64,000 nt of DNA from Lactobacillus rodentium. GTDB taxonomy: Bacteria; Bacillota; Bacilli; Lactobacillales; Lactobacillaceae. The position numbers were made by a program, and so were the translations under genes. Shown here piece after piece: positions 25,101-32,170 of the stretch (positions are counted from its first letter, which is position 1; each line of letters opens with the position of its first letter). The notes under the pieces are model-generated. The model worked only from the letters and a program-made list of their open reading frames with translations. It was not told where the DNA came from and ran no database searches. The stretch covers positions 62,001 through 126,000 of the forward strand of contig NZ_BFBY01000002.1 of the NCBI RefSeq assembly GCF_003423665.1, in the 5' to 3' direction.

Positions 25101-25620
25101 TAGCCTCAGTAACTTCTTGGGCAGCATTATTAGCTTTCGTTTCAACTGCTTTTGCTGCTTCTTGTGCATTAGTTAATGCAGTTTCTTTATCTGTAATATT
25201 CTTTTGTGCATTTTCTTTTACACCAGGCTTGTTGGCATCATCTACACCCTTCTGAGCATTAGATACTTGATCATTAGCTTGGTCTAGTGCTTGCTTTGTT
25301 GCATCTGCTTTTTGATTTGCACTATCTGCCTTATATGCTTGATCATTATATGCTTTATTAGCTTGATCAGCCTTTTGTTGGGCATCATTTAAATTGCTTT
25401 GAGCCTTATTAAGATTAGATTGAGCACTATCAACATGAGCTTGTGCAGTTTCGATTGCACTTGATGCTGAACTAGTTTGTGCAGTAGTGGCCACCGGCAT
25501 ATCTGCAGCATGAACAGTATTGTTATCTCTTATTGAGATAAATGAAATACCAATAAGTACTGAAGCAGCACCAACACTTAATTTTCTAATTGAAAATTTT
25601 TGTAATTTCTTGTTGAACAT
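22120..25620 (-). CDS. SEC10/PgrA surface-exclusion-domain protein with SLAP anchor
   Basis: A 1166-residue exported protein. The start MFNKKLQKFSIRKLSVGAAS gives a YSIRK signal peptide with GAGGG ahead of the ATG; an in-frame ATG 11 codons earlier is not used. Residues 50-300 and 650-940 are Ala/Gln-rich coiled coils with many AQNALxxAQ heptads. Residues of about 318-640 match the SEC10/PgrA surface-exclusion domain, including ELGHGYGLLGIG. The C-terminus has three SLAP repeats (KVFAKKTINGKTYYRLGT), so it binds the wall non-covalently instead of through sortase. It is under promoter site c. Role in aggregation or exclusion is inferred from family. Confidence 0.88.
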   Translation of the reverse strand: MFNKKLQKFSIRKLSVGAASVLIGISFISIRDNNTVHAADMPVATTAQTSSASSAIETAQAHVDSAQSNLNKAQSNLNDAQQKADQANKAYNDQAYKADSANQKADATKQALDQANDQVSNAQKGVDDANKPGVKENAQKNITDKETALTNAQEAAKAVETKANNAAQEVTEATQDVNAKQNDVNAKQADKNKADADVKAAQDALKDSSLDQAAKNLADANAKVSQDQTSLKNADKAVDQATQNKKNTEANLDQAQKASDQANNSLQKAQADYDAKKKASDQANATIAKDKVKKDDLQKQLDDLKDKSKNNIVISDIDKFKQVYSHGELMSDEDFAWTKKENAENHYISSDVDKKELVYPNKMTDDQIKELSLFIADLQTKVRKQLGWDSAEVTKGSMELAKEIAKNYVADSWDDPKNNPNVGWHDEDAIKKAVDKLGIGTDECKGGTFVMSRHQDGEPTTMDDLKRGAYQTFVDMILPAHAGTYAPGKTAPELGHGYGLLGIGTNENNELVDTSKSYINDTIRGLNQYIQEYNTILAENGSKGRSVYTPLTTISPNLPHTVFGASVQPYSPEPIYQVLYPTGVSGDNEGEKDWKIVSKQEFESAVRSFIKQCNDQLIQQKQSLNTPTFYSGTIYESSHYYDYFTPHVEGEPYETWKTPNWEILFEMPGLSGIHENSTFDRTIIPSYADQIANINKQITAIDSELATLNSSASQTEQAQQALNKAQNALKDAQIVLNNAKNSNISAQNALNNAIKFQSQIQTKLANDQKDQQEKQATYNMLLAEPNKKADNLKAAVSAQTKAANALKDAQKALANAQNKLNGAKQNQTAANNDVLAKKEAIQQAQTALNNAKTYLANLNKAPEMLAVALNGQKVAQSNYDAAKKNADAENEKLNKLKPARDAADKALDKAQAVVSDAQQELSNAESELASAQSAYEASQTPAINNSNSKETPMTGVAHIKNNVTLVNGKGEAVSQTINADTNYKVFAKKTINGKTYYRLGTDNQWVVEDAVSSITDGVPAKSNAEEPFAAHGYIPVLNSHPTWKIALVDGNGNYTGQYLPTNTKWKVFAKKTINDQTYYRLGTDQQWIPASFLQVKKTGVVKANPVKNHPTWKIALLNQNGEYTGKFVKPNTSWKVLDVEFINGRMMARIGNQAQWIPMDYVAWVK

Positions 25621-25671
25621 ATTTCCCTCACATAATTCAAAAATAAATAACATGTTTGACTACTTAATAAA

Positions 25672-25718
25672 AACATATAAATTTTGTACTGTCCTCAAAT
25701 CTGCAAATTTACCTAAAT
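25672..25718 (-). promoter_or_regulatory. Regulon promoter motif, site c (before the SEC10/PgrA gene)
   Basis: Minus strand: TTTAGGTAAA, TTTGCAGATTT, GGACAG, TATGTT (25672-25677). TGCA (25702-25705) to TATG is 24 nt. Confidence 0.72.
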
Positions 25719-25780
25719 CTTTTTTATATGTATGTAACAAATGCCTAATTATAATTCTCCCATAATACTTTCTTAGCGTA

Positions 25781-25818
25781 TAAAAAGCACAATTCCATCC
25801 ATAGAATTGTGCTTTTAT
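25781..25818 (-). terminator. Terminator after the lipoprotein gene
   Basis: AAAAGCACAATTC / GAATTGTGCTTTT stem, T-rich flank on both strands. Confidence 0.8.
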
Positions 25819-25821
25819 ATA

Positions 25822-26775
25822 TTATTTATCATCTTTTAATGCATCTGCTAAGCTATTTACTTTTTCTCTTTGTTGTTTTGTATTGTAATATTTCTTAACT
25901 AAATCATTTAATGAGTAGGTAGTTGTTTTAATGTTAGCATCTTCTGCGTCATAATCATATCCCATATAGAGAGTGCTAATTTCGATATTATTGCCATTAC
26001 ACTTAAACCAAATTGGATCTCTAGCTCCCTTTATATATTGGCTACCACGAATTTTGGGATTACCCTTTGGGTAGTGTTTTCCATAATGAAAAGAACCATT
26101 ATCAAGTGAATCCATATAACCATCATGGTTAACAGCAAAAGCCATTACAGCAATCGCTTTATCATTGGTTTTGGATAAATCTGCACTATGAGCTTCATGC
26201 TCTGCTTCTTTTTGCTGATCATCTTTCAACTTATTAGCATATTTATCAATTTTTTCTTTTTGTTCAGTAGTATTATAATTCTCTTTAACAAGTTTATTAA
26301 TTGAATAAGTACGGGTTACTAACTCAGGTTCTTCTAAATCTGTATTATAAATCGTTACATAGAGTTTATCGCCATTACGTTTAAACCATACATCACTATT
26401 ACTATCGGTATCAACATCGTTTACATAATGGGTCCCTCGAATTTTGGCAGCATCAGATTTAGAAACGTTGTAAGTTGGCATTTTACCTTGATAATTCGTT
26501 CCATATACATTGTTATTAGCATTATCCAAATCCTCCATACTTGTATATGGACGAGATATGTCAAAAGCAATCACAGCAAGGGCTTTATCACTAATATTTG
26601 CTACTTTTTTATCAGTAGAAGTAGAAGTACTTTCTGCGGTAGAACTTTTACTTGTTGTTTGCGGAACATTATTACTTTTAGTAGCACTATTATTTGTACT
26701 AGTGCTACATCCTGTAGTTAATACTCCTAAAAGGCCAATCGTACTTGCAAAAACATACAATGTCTTTTTCTTCAA
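25822..26775 (-). CDS. Lipoprotein with two homologous domains (317 aa)
   Basis: Signal peptide MKKKTLYVFASTIGLLGVL is followed by lipobox LTTGC (Cys23), so it is lipid-anchored to the outer face of the membrane. After a Ser/Thr linker there are two related domains of about 120 residues. Each starts with a KALAVIAF or KAIAVMAF helix and contains KIRGTHYV or KIRGSQYI, then VWFKRNG or IWFKCNG, then a TYSxNxLVKxxYNT end. Function is unknown. The domain layout resembles secreted lactobacillar proteins that also occur fused to zinc-ribbon membrane anchors. Controlled from promoter site d. Confidence 0.78.
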   Translation of the reverse strand: MKKKTLYVFASTIGLLGVLTTGCSTSTNNSATKSNNVPQTTSKSSTAESTSTSTDKKVANISDKALAVIAFDISRPYTSMEDLDNANNNVYGTNYQGKMPTYNVSKSDAAKIRGTHYVNDVDTDSNSDVWFKRNGDKLYVTIYNTDLEEPELVTRTYSINKLVKENYNTTEQKEKIDKYANKLKDDQQKEAEHEAHSADLSKTNDKAIAVMAFAVNHDGYMDSLDNGSFHYGKHYPKGNPKIRGSQYIKGARDPIWFKCNGNNIEISTLYMGYDYDAEDANIKTTTYSLNDLVKKYYNTKQQREKVNSLADALKDDK

Positions 26776-26821
26776 TTATATCTCCTCTTCCATGTTTTAA
26801 TTTTATTTACTTATTTACTAA

Positions 26822-26868
26822 AACATAAATTTAATATTCTGACTCTAAATCTGCAGATTTACACAAAA
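26822..26868 (-). promoter_or_regulatory. Regulon promoter motif, site d (before the lipoprotein)
   Basis: Minus strand: TTGTGTAAA, TCTGCAGATTT, GTCAG, TATGTT (26822-26827). TGCA (26852-26855) to TATG is 24 nt. Confidence 0.7.
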
Positions 26869-26874
26869 TTTAGC

Positions 26875-26912
26875 AAAAAAATACCTGGAAAGAAAACTTT
26901 CCAGGTATTTAA
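26875..26912 (-). terminator. Terminator after the small LPXTG protein gene
   Basis: ATACCTGGAAAG / CTTTCCAGGTAT stem, then T6 on the minus strand. Confidence 0.85.
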
Positions 26913-26918
26913 AATTAT

Positions 26919-27479
26919 TTAGTTTAACTTCTTACGGATTCCAAATAATCCAACTAATGATAAAAGACTACCTAAACCAGCTAAAATTCCTGTAGTTGCC
27001 TTTGCACCAGTTTGTGGTAATTCAGTCATAGTAGTTGAATCAGTTGCAGTAGTAGTTGCATTTGGAGTAGCACTCTTGGTACTTGCTACTGCACTGTTAT
27101 CAGCTGAAGCATTGGTAGTTGCTGCTTCATTACTTGCAGCTGCTGTTGTATTTTCACTATCAGAAATTACTTCATTAGCTGAATTGTCACTTGATTGAGT
27201 TGATTCTGTTGTATCACTTGAATCGTTAGTTTGAGTAGTAGTTTGGTTGCTTGAATCATTTGTTGATGATGCAGTATCAGAAGTTTTACTTTCACTACTT
27301 GAACCACCAAATAATTTGCTGTAACCTTCTTCGTCATCACTTATAAACCCAAAATTACTACCGTCAGGGCCATCAGCATGTACAGTAGAACTAGTATGAG
27401 TAGAAATTAATGAAGTTCCACCTAATACTAAAGCTGCACTAAGTGCAATTTTACAAATACTATTTTTCTTGATAGACAT
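26919..27479 (-). CDS. Small LPXTG-anchored Ser/Thr-rich surface protein (186 aa)
   Basis: Signal peptide at residues 1-36 (cleavage near VHADG), a short acidic segment (FGFISDDEEGYSKLFGG), then about 100 residues of Ser, Thr, Asn and Ala likely to be glycosylated or act as a wall-spanning stalk. The end is LPQTG, a hydrophobic helix and IRKKLN, a sortase A signal. The ATG giving MSIKKN is chosen because GGAGG lies just before it; an ATG 4 codons upstream overlaps that site. The only candidate binding segment is the short acidic head. It is under promoter site e. Confidence 0.85.
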   Translation of the reverse strand: MSIKKNSICKIALSAALVLGGTSLISTHTSSTVHADGPDGSNFGFISDDEEGYSKLFGGSSSESKTSDTASSTNDSSNQTTTQTNDSSDTTESTQSSDNSANEVISDSENTTAAASNEAATTNASADNSAVASTKSATPNATTTATDSTTMTELPQTGAKATTGILAGLGSLLSLVGLFGIRKKLN

Positions 27480-27534
27480 ATTATCCTCCATAAAAATACA
27501 ATATTGTTGTTTTCACAACACCAACAAGAATTAA

Positions 27535-27581
27535 ATCATACTAAGTATTTCTTGTCCTAAAATCTGCAAATTTACCTAAAA
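27535..27581 (-). promoter_or_regulatory. Regulon promoter motif, site e (before the small LPXTG gene)
   Basis: Minus strand: TTTAGGTAAA, TTTGCAGATTT, GGACAA, TATGAT (27535-27540). TGCA (27565-27568) to TATG is 24 nt. Confidence 0.7.
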
Positions 27582-27649
27582 ATTTCAACCTTTATATTTT
27601 TTCAAGAACATCCAAGATTAACAACCAAATATTATCATTACTATTTTAA

Positions 27650-28450
27650 TTAATCTTCTCCGGTTTTAACTTCCATTTTTGCTGCCAAATCTTTAACAGC
27701 AGAATTATCTTGAGCTTGCTGAATTTCTTTAGCACTTAAAGTTGCAAATGGAGTTACATGGCGCGTTGCAGAATCTTTTTCAGGTTGTTGATAACAATAT
27801 ACGATTGATCCATTTGAACTTAATCGGTATTCAAGAACCTCGCCATAATTTCTTCCTTCACTCGTAAACATATAACTTACGCCAGTACCTGGTTCAGAAT
27901 AGTTATCATCATCAGATGATGCTTGAATTACATTAACTTCAAGACTATCTTGCGTTGTCAAATTTTTCCAAACTTCACTTTTTTGTCCACCTAATAACAA
28001 AATCGTAGCAGCTAATGTCTGTGGATCAATATTGGCGACTGTATCTGATTCGTTGTTATCGCTTTTACTATGATCAACTTCATTATTATTTGAGGTCATA
28101 TTTTCGTGATTACTCTTCTTTTCGGTGCTAGTACTTTTGGCACTCTTTGAATTAGTTGCTGAAGAAGACTTTTTAGTTGCTGTCATAGCAGAGTTATTTG
28201 AATCAATCTTATTTTCATAAATTAAATATCCACCTTCAGCTAATAGTGCTATCACGCCGATACCAATAACCCATTTGAAAACAGAATGTTTTTTCTTTTT
28301 AGTAGGGTTAGTTGCTTCTCGCTTCACTGATTCTTCATTTTTAGTAGGTAGCTTGCTAGATTTTGATTGAGTAAGAGGTTTACCACAATTCCCACAAACC
28401 TTATCAGTTTCCTTAACTGGATGACCACAATTCGAACAAAATTTATTCAT
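27650..28450 (-). CDS. Zinc-ribbon single-pass membrane protein (266 aa)
   Basis: The N-terminus FCSNCGHPVKETDKVCGNCG is a double CxxC zinc ribbon, followed by a basic linker and one transmembrane helix (about residues 57-77, IGVIALLAEGGYLIYE). A long Ser/Asn stalk follows, then an extracellular domain of about 120 residues (from about 145). Topology places the ribbon inside and the domain outside. The protein at 30137-30997 has the same plan, including the GEGGYL-like helix. The outer domain is not a family I recognise. It is under promoter site f. Confidence 0.72.
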   Translation of the reverse strand: MNKFCSNCGHPVKETDKVCGNCGKPLTQSKSSKLPTKNEESVKREATNPTKKKKHSVFKWVIGIGVIALLAEGGYLIYENKIDSNNSAMTATKKSSSATNSKSAKSTSTEKKSNHENMTSNNNEVDHSKSDNNESDTVANIDPQTLAATILLLGGQKSEVWKNLTTQDSLEVNVIQASSDDDNYSEPGTGVSYMFTSEGRNYGEVLEYRLSSNGSIVYCYQQPEKDSATRHVTPFATLSAKEIQQAQDNSAVKDLAAKMEVKTGED

Positions 28451-28536
28451 TTTTCCTCACTTTTTATCTTCATTAAATCTTACTTTACTATCGAAGCATA
28501 TTATAGGAAGTTTAAGCTTCTTTCTTTTTCTACTAA

Positions 28537-28583
28537 ACCATAATTTATCCAGTCTGACTCAAATTCTGCAGATTTACCTAAAA
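28537..28583 (-). promoter_or_regulatory. Regulon promoter motif, site f (before zinc-ribbon gene 27650)
   Basis: Minus strand: TTTAGGTAAA, TCTGCAGAATTT, GTCAG, TATGGT (28537-28542). TGCA (28567-28570) to TATG is 24 nt. Confidence 0.7.
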
Positions 28584-28590
28584 TATCGAC

Positions 28591-28636
28591 AAAAAAATAC
28601 TATTAGATAAAGTTTAAAACTTTATCTAATAGTATA
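28591..28636 (-). terminator. Terminator of the toxin-antitoxin-chaperone operon
   Basis: TACTATTAGATAAAGTTT / AAACTTTATCTAATAGTA, perfect stem, then T7 on the minus strand. Confidence 0.88.
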
Positions 28637-28650
28637 AAACCACTTTAAAC

Positions 28651-29064
28651 TTATTTTTTATTCTGCTTTTCTAATACTCTAGCAACATTAATTGTTGGCA
28701 GAATATATGTAGGATATTCATTAGATTGTTGAGTTATAGAAGCAATCAATTGACGAACATATGGATAAAGAATTGCAACCGTATTATTCTTTATAATTGT
28801 TTCTTTAGATATTTCCGTATCATTTTGATCCTCATCATAGATAAATTCTCCGATTATTTCACATTCAACCTTAAAAGGCACTTTTTTATCTTCTAATGAA
28901 CCAACTAAAACATTTAGTTTGACTTGAATATTATTTTTATCAATCTTAAAATCAGCGTTAAATACGGGTCTTAAATTAATTCTTTTTTCTGAATTATCAA
29001 AGTATTTATTTTTTATATAAGAAACATCATTAACTATATAATTTTTAAATTCTAAAGCAGCCAT
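28651..29064 (-). CDS. SecB-like chaperone of a toxin-antitoxin-chaperone operon
   Basis: A 137-residue acidic soluble protein. The C-terminal part, VAILYPYVRQLIASITQQS then PTYILPTINVARVL, matches the SecB fold, where LFPYxR opens the long helix and a PxxLxPxNF-like strand follows. Gram-positive bacteria lack general SecB, and solitary SecB-like proteins are known from TAC modules, in which the chaperone stabilises the antitoxin. Here the gene starts inside the stop codon of the antitoxin (TAATG overlap) and ends the operon. The assignment is from sequence pattern, not a search. Confidence 0.68.
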   Translation of the reverse strand: MAALEFKNYIVNDVSYIKNKYFDNSEKRINLRPVFNADFKIDKNNIQVKLNVLVGSLEDKKVPFKVECEIIGEFIYDEDQNDTEISKETIIKNNTVAILYPYVRQLIASITQQSNEYPTYILPTINVARVLEKQNKK

Positions 29065-29609
29065 TATGCAATTACTCCAATATCTCTATTAATTCCATAG
29101 ATTTCATAGGAAGATTTGTCTTCATTATAAAAACTATCTTTTATAAAATATTTATTTTCTTTTACTGAACTATTTATATTATTAATAGCATCATCATTAT
29201 TAGTACTTACTAAATTATTTAAATTATTTTTATTTAAAGCCACTAACTTAAAAAGTTGATCTTGATATTTAGTTTGAATTCGATGATTATTTTCAATTTT
29301 AGTTAAAGTTGATGAGCTTATTCCCAATATATTTGCAAATTCTCTAACTGACAAATTTAGATCATTTCTAATACCTTTAATTTGATTTGGGGTTAAAAAA
29401 CTTTTCTTTTTCCTATAAGCTTTAAAACTTTCGTAAACATTTTCCATTGGATTATCAAAGTCAGCCCAGAGTTCGCCCGAACTATCTTTCCAATAATGAT
29501 TTTTTACTAATAAACCTTTTTCATCTTTAACATTTACTCTTTCACTTATCCAAACTTCTTCATAAACATCATAACTATTTAATTCTGGATTATAAAATCT
29601 TTTTTTCAT
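29064..29609 (-). CDS. XRE/MqsA-like antitoxin of the TAC operon
   Basis: A 181-residue protein with an N-terminal region (YDVYEEVWISERVNVKDEKG) lacking the zinc Cys of classical MqsA, an XRE HTH in the middle (LNLSVREFANILGISSSTL) and an Asn-rich C-terminal extension of about 60 residues. In TAC antitoxins a C-terminal tail acts as the chaperone-addiction sequence, so this tail is a candidate for SecB-like binding. The ATG giving MKKRFYN has AGGAGG 6 nt before it; an in-frame upstream start lies inside the toxin gene. It is 10 nt from the toxin stop and overlaps the chaperone gene by 1 nt. Confidence 0.7.
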   Translation of the reverse strand: MKKRFYNPELNSYDVYEEVWISERVNVKDEKGLLVKNHYWKDSSGELWADFDNPMENVYESFKAYRKKKSFLTPNQIKGIRNDLNLSVREFANILGISSSTLTKIENNHRIQTKYQDQLFKLVALNKNNLNNLVSTNNDDAINNINSSVKENKYFIKDSFYNEDKSSYEIYGINRDIGVIA

Positions 29610-29619
29610 AATTTGCCTC

Positions 29620-29973
29620 CTATTTGTATGGATAGTTAATTGGATATTCGGCACTATGAATAGAAATCCAAAGAATATCATCCAAGGGTTGGGGTCGATC
29701 CTGAAATTTTATATAAAGTTCATTATTTTCAATAATTAAGCCAAACTTCCAAATGTCTCCAGGAATAGGTGGCACATGATTATCTGGTTCTGGACCTTCA
29801 AAATAATCTGTCCACTTTAAGTTTTTTTCAATTAACTCAAAAATTTCTTCTTCATCTATCCCTAGTAATGACAAAGTTAAAGTATTCTTGCGTCTAGGAC
29901 TAAGTTTCCATGTACTTCTTTTGTTGAGAATTTTTTGAATAATTTTTTCAATTTCATTTTTAGAAGAATACAC
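29620..29973 (-). CDS. Probable MqsR/RelE-fold toxin of the TAC operon
   Basis: A 117-residue protein, first gene of the three-gene operon. The order of elements, SLLGIDEEEIFELIEKN, then LKWTDYFEGPEPDN, then GDIWKFGLIIENNELYIKFQ, follows the MqsR pattern of helix, helix and a sheet ending in LYIKF. MqsR and relatives are mRNA interferases. The similarity is at the level of layout, so another RelE-superfamily toxin is possible. AGGAGG sites precede the start. A perfect 13-bp inverted repeat just upstream is the probable operator for the antitoxin. Confidence 0.62.
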   Translation of the reverse strand: MYSSKNEIEKIIQKILNKRSTWKLSPRRKNTLTLSLLGIDEEEIFELIEKNLKWTDYFEGPEPDNHVPPIPGDIWKFGLIIENNELYIKFQDRPQPLDDILWISIHSAEYPINYPYK

Positions 29974-29992
29974 CTCCTCAAATCCTCCTCTT

Positions 29993-30026
29993 ATTTAAGT
30001 AGTTCCTGAACTACTTAAATTATACT
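29993..30026 (-). promoter_or_regulatory. TAC promoter with 13-bp inverted-repeat operator
   Basis: ATTTAAGTAGTTC (29993-30005), CT, GAACTACTTAAAT (30008-30020), a perfect inverted repeat. The minus-strand -10 box TATAAT (30019-30024) adjoins it directly, so a bound antitoxin would cover the start point. Confidence 0.75.
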
Positions 30027-30136
30027 ATATTTATCAATATTAAATAATTAAATAAATTATTTAGCCTCAATCTTAATTTATCCTTAGTCTTTAACTTAGT
30101 GACTTTTTCTAAGGGTGATAACATCATTATTTTCCT

Positions 30137-30997
30137 TTAGTCTCCTGCAGCAATTCGAGCAAAACCTTCTCTTAACTTCTGATTATCAGTTACCTTAGCT
30201 TTAATTCGATCACCATTAGTCGTTTGGTCAACTAGAACTACTGGTTTCCCATTGTGGAAGGTAAAGAAATAGGTAATATGGAATTCATAATTACCATGAT
30301 TATACACTGCTACCACATTATAATCTTTATTACCGCGACCATCCTTGCTCATTCCGATTGTGACAGGTTCACCATCCACATCAAACTTATCAAAAGCAGC
30401 TGGATATTCGGCGGGACCAGCCTTAAAAGTACCATCAGTATTTACCTTGGTGTAATCTTGGTCCATCCCATCAGCCCAATTATCGAAGAAATCATCAAAT
30501 TTTGCTTGTTTACTACTATTCCAGTCATCACTACTATTACTGGTGCTATCTGAACTATTGCTAGTTTGTGCATTACTACTTGTAGTATCACTGTCATGAT
30601 TATCATGCCTAGCGGATGAATTAGCCGAAGAACTACTTTGACTCGCATTATTGTCTGATTGAACAGTTTGCGTACTATTATCATTGAAATGTTCATAAAG
30701 TAAATAACCACCTTCGCCTAGCAGAGCTAAGATACACAAGCCAATGAATACCTTAAAAAATGTGCCTGATGATTTCTTATTGGGCTTTTGCTTAGGTTTT
30801 TGTTTTTTTACTTTTGCTGCTTTTTGTTGTGCGCGACGTCTTGGCGCAGGTTCTACTTGCTGACTAGATGGTTCCACTATTTGTTCTGGTGGAACTTGCG
30901 CTGCCGTAGGCCGACTTGGGGTTAATCTGTGACCACAATTTCCACATACATTATCAGTTGGTTTTACCTCATGACCACAATTTGGACAAAATTTCAT
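30137..30997 (-). CDS. Zinc-ribbon membrane protein with DUF4767 domain (286 aa)
   Basis: N-terminal zinc ribbon (FCPNCGHEVKPTDNVCGNCG), a basic Pro/Lys linker, one transmembrane helix (about 86-106, LCILALLGEGGYLLYE), a long Ser/Asn/Asp stalk (about 112-165) and a C-terminal domain that fits DUF4767 (FFDNWADGMDQDYTKVN ... PAAFDKFDVDG). DUF4767 is a secreted domain of lactobacilli of unknown function. No copy of the shared promoter motif lies in front of it; only a weak hairpin separates it from the gene at 31103-31951, so it may be read through from site g. Confidence 0.75.
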   Translation of the reverse strand: MKFCPNCGHEVKPTDNVCGNCGHRLTPSRPTAAQVPPEQIVEPSSQQVEPAPRRRAQQKAAKVKKQKPKQKPNKKSSGTFFKVFIGLCILALLGEGGYLLYEHFNDNSTQTVQSDNNASQSSSSANSSARHDNHDSDTTSSNAQTSNSSDSTSNSSDDWNSSKQAKFDDFFDNWADGMDQDYTKVNTDGTFKAGPAEYPAAFDKFDVDGEPVTIGMSKDGRGNKDYNVVAVYNHGNYEFHITYFFTFHNGKPVVLVDQTTNGDRIKAKVTDNQKLREGFARIAAGD

Positions 30998-31061
30998 CTT
31001 ATTCCTCCAATAATAATATTTTTCTTAATTATACATTTCCCTTTCAATTATTTATTTAAAA

Positions 31062-31093
31062 TAATAAGCCTCTTATAAATAAGAGACTTATTA
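31062..31093 (-). terminator. Weak hairpin between the two zinc-ribbon genes
   Basis: TAATAAGCCTCTTAT / ATAAGAGACTTATTA with one mismatch, followed by TTTTAAAT on the minus side. It may act as a leaky terminator. Confidence 0.45.
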
Positions 31094-31102
31094 ATGCAAA
31101 TT

Positions 31103-31951
31103 TTAAAATAAATGAGTTACTGAACTTTGTAATTGATTACTAATACTTTCACCAAAAATAGCAGTTAACATCATAAACACAAATATTTGAATAACCACTG
31201 CAATAATTAAACCGTAGAACTTGTCTCGCTTAGCATGCTTATCAGCTAATACCGGTACAAAGACTGCTAATAAAAAGAAAATAGCAGCTAAAAGTGACAT
31301 CATGCCATACAAAGTATAGCTCTTGATCAGGCCACCAAGAAAGGCAACTACAATAAAGATCGCATTTAAGTTACTTATTTGCGCAATTCGGTTAGTGTAT
31401 TCCCACCAGCCATCAGTTTCATTGCCATAAACAAATTTGCTACCAATAAATGACGCCAAAATACTACCTAAGGTTAACAAGAGCAAATATAAGAATAGCT
31501 GAATAAATGCACCATTCGTATCACTATTGCCAGAAAATAAACCAAACGTTGCACTACTCATTGCAGCATTGGCTGATACAGTTGTAGCAATTATAAATAA
31601 AAGATCTTCAACAATAAAAGTAACAATACCGTACCACTTTTCTGCCTTTTGTTTTTTCACTGGATGCTTCCAAGAATTAACAAACCATTGCCACAAGTTA
31701 TGAGCATCAAAATTTTGAACTGCGTTACTAATTTGACTAGTAACTTGATTTTGAGCTTGTGGTTGTTGCGGAACTTGATTTTGCACTGGTGCAGGATTTT
31801 GTTTTTGCACCTGTGGTTGGGGTTCAGCTGGCTTATTTACATTAACATTTTGTGCTTGAACAGGTTGAGCTACAGGAAATTTATAACCACAATGGGTACA
31901 AAACTTAACATCTTCCTCAACTTGAGCTCCACAATTTGGACAAATTTTCAT
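31103..31951 (-). CDS. Zinc-ribbon multi-pass membrane protein (282 aa)
   Basis: N-terminal zinc ribbon (CPNCGAQVEEDVKFCTHCG), a Gln/Pro/Val-rich linker (about 25-80), then five or six membrane segments from about residue 108 to 275. The segments contain short loops with WKHPVKKQKAEKWYG before the first helix. The layout matches zinc-ribbon plus integral membrane proteins common in lactobacilli, of unknown role. Unlike the other two zinc-ribbon proteins here it has no extracellular domain. It is expressed from promoter site g. Confidence 0.72.
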   Translation of the reverse strand: MKICPNCGAQVEEDVKFCTHCGYKFPVAQPVQAQNVNVNKPAEPQPQVQKQNPAPVQNQVPQQPQAQNQVTSQISNAVQNFDAHNLWQWFVNSWKHPVKKQKAEKWYGIVTFIVEDLLFIIATTVSANAAMSSATFGLFSGNSDTNGAFIQLFLYLLLLTLGSILASFIGSKFVYGNETDGWWEYTNRIAQISNLNAIFIVVAFLGGLIKSYTLYGMMSLLAAIFFLLAVFVPVLADKHAKRDKFYGLIIAVVIQIFVFMMLTAIFGESISNQLQSSVTHLF

Positions 31952-32014
31952 ATAATATACTCCTCTTTATTTTTAATTCCATTACTTATTAAAACATAAA
32001 GTAATTATTATTAA

Positions 32015-32061
32015 AGCATAAATTTATTTATTAGACCTTAAATCTGCAAAAATACCTTTTT
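32015..32061 (-). promoter_or_regulatory. Regulon promoter motif, site g (before zinc-ribbon gene 31103)
   Basis: Minus strand: AAAAGGTATTT, TTGCAGATTT, GGTC, TATGCT (32015-32020). TGCA (32045-32048) to TATG is 24 nt. The left palindrome arm is degenerate. Confidence 0.62.
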
Positions 32062-32123
32062 CTCACTATATTTTAATCCTTAATAATTTTCACTAACCGG
32101 AATACTTTATTAGTGCAAAATTT

Positions 32124-32161
32124 GATAGCATATATTGTATAAGTGACCATTATATGCTATC
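32124..32161 (+). promoter_or_regulatory. Inverted-repeat operator before the HigBA-type pair
   Basis: GATAGCATATA (32124-32134) and TATATGCTATC (32151-32161), a perfect 11-bp inverted repeat with a 16-nt spacer. It lies at the presumed promoter of the toxin-antitoxin pair and is the likely antitoxin binding site. Confidence 0.6.
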
Positions 32162-32170
32162 ATGAAAACA

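Noticed and set aside
22794-25520. Plus-strand frames across the Ala/Gln-rich coiled-coil regions
   Set aside because: They are opposite-strand shadows of the repetitive surface protein, with no ribosome sites.
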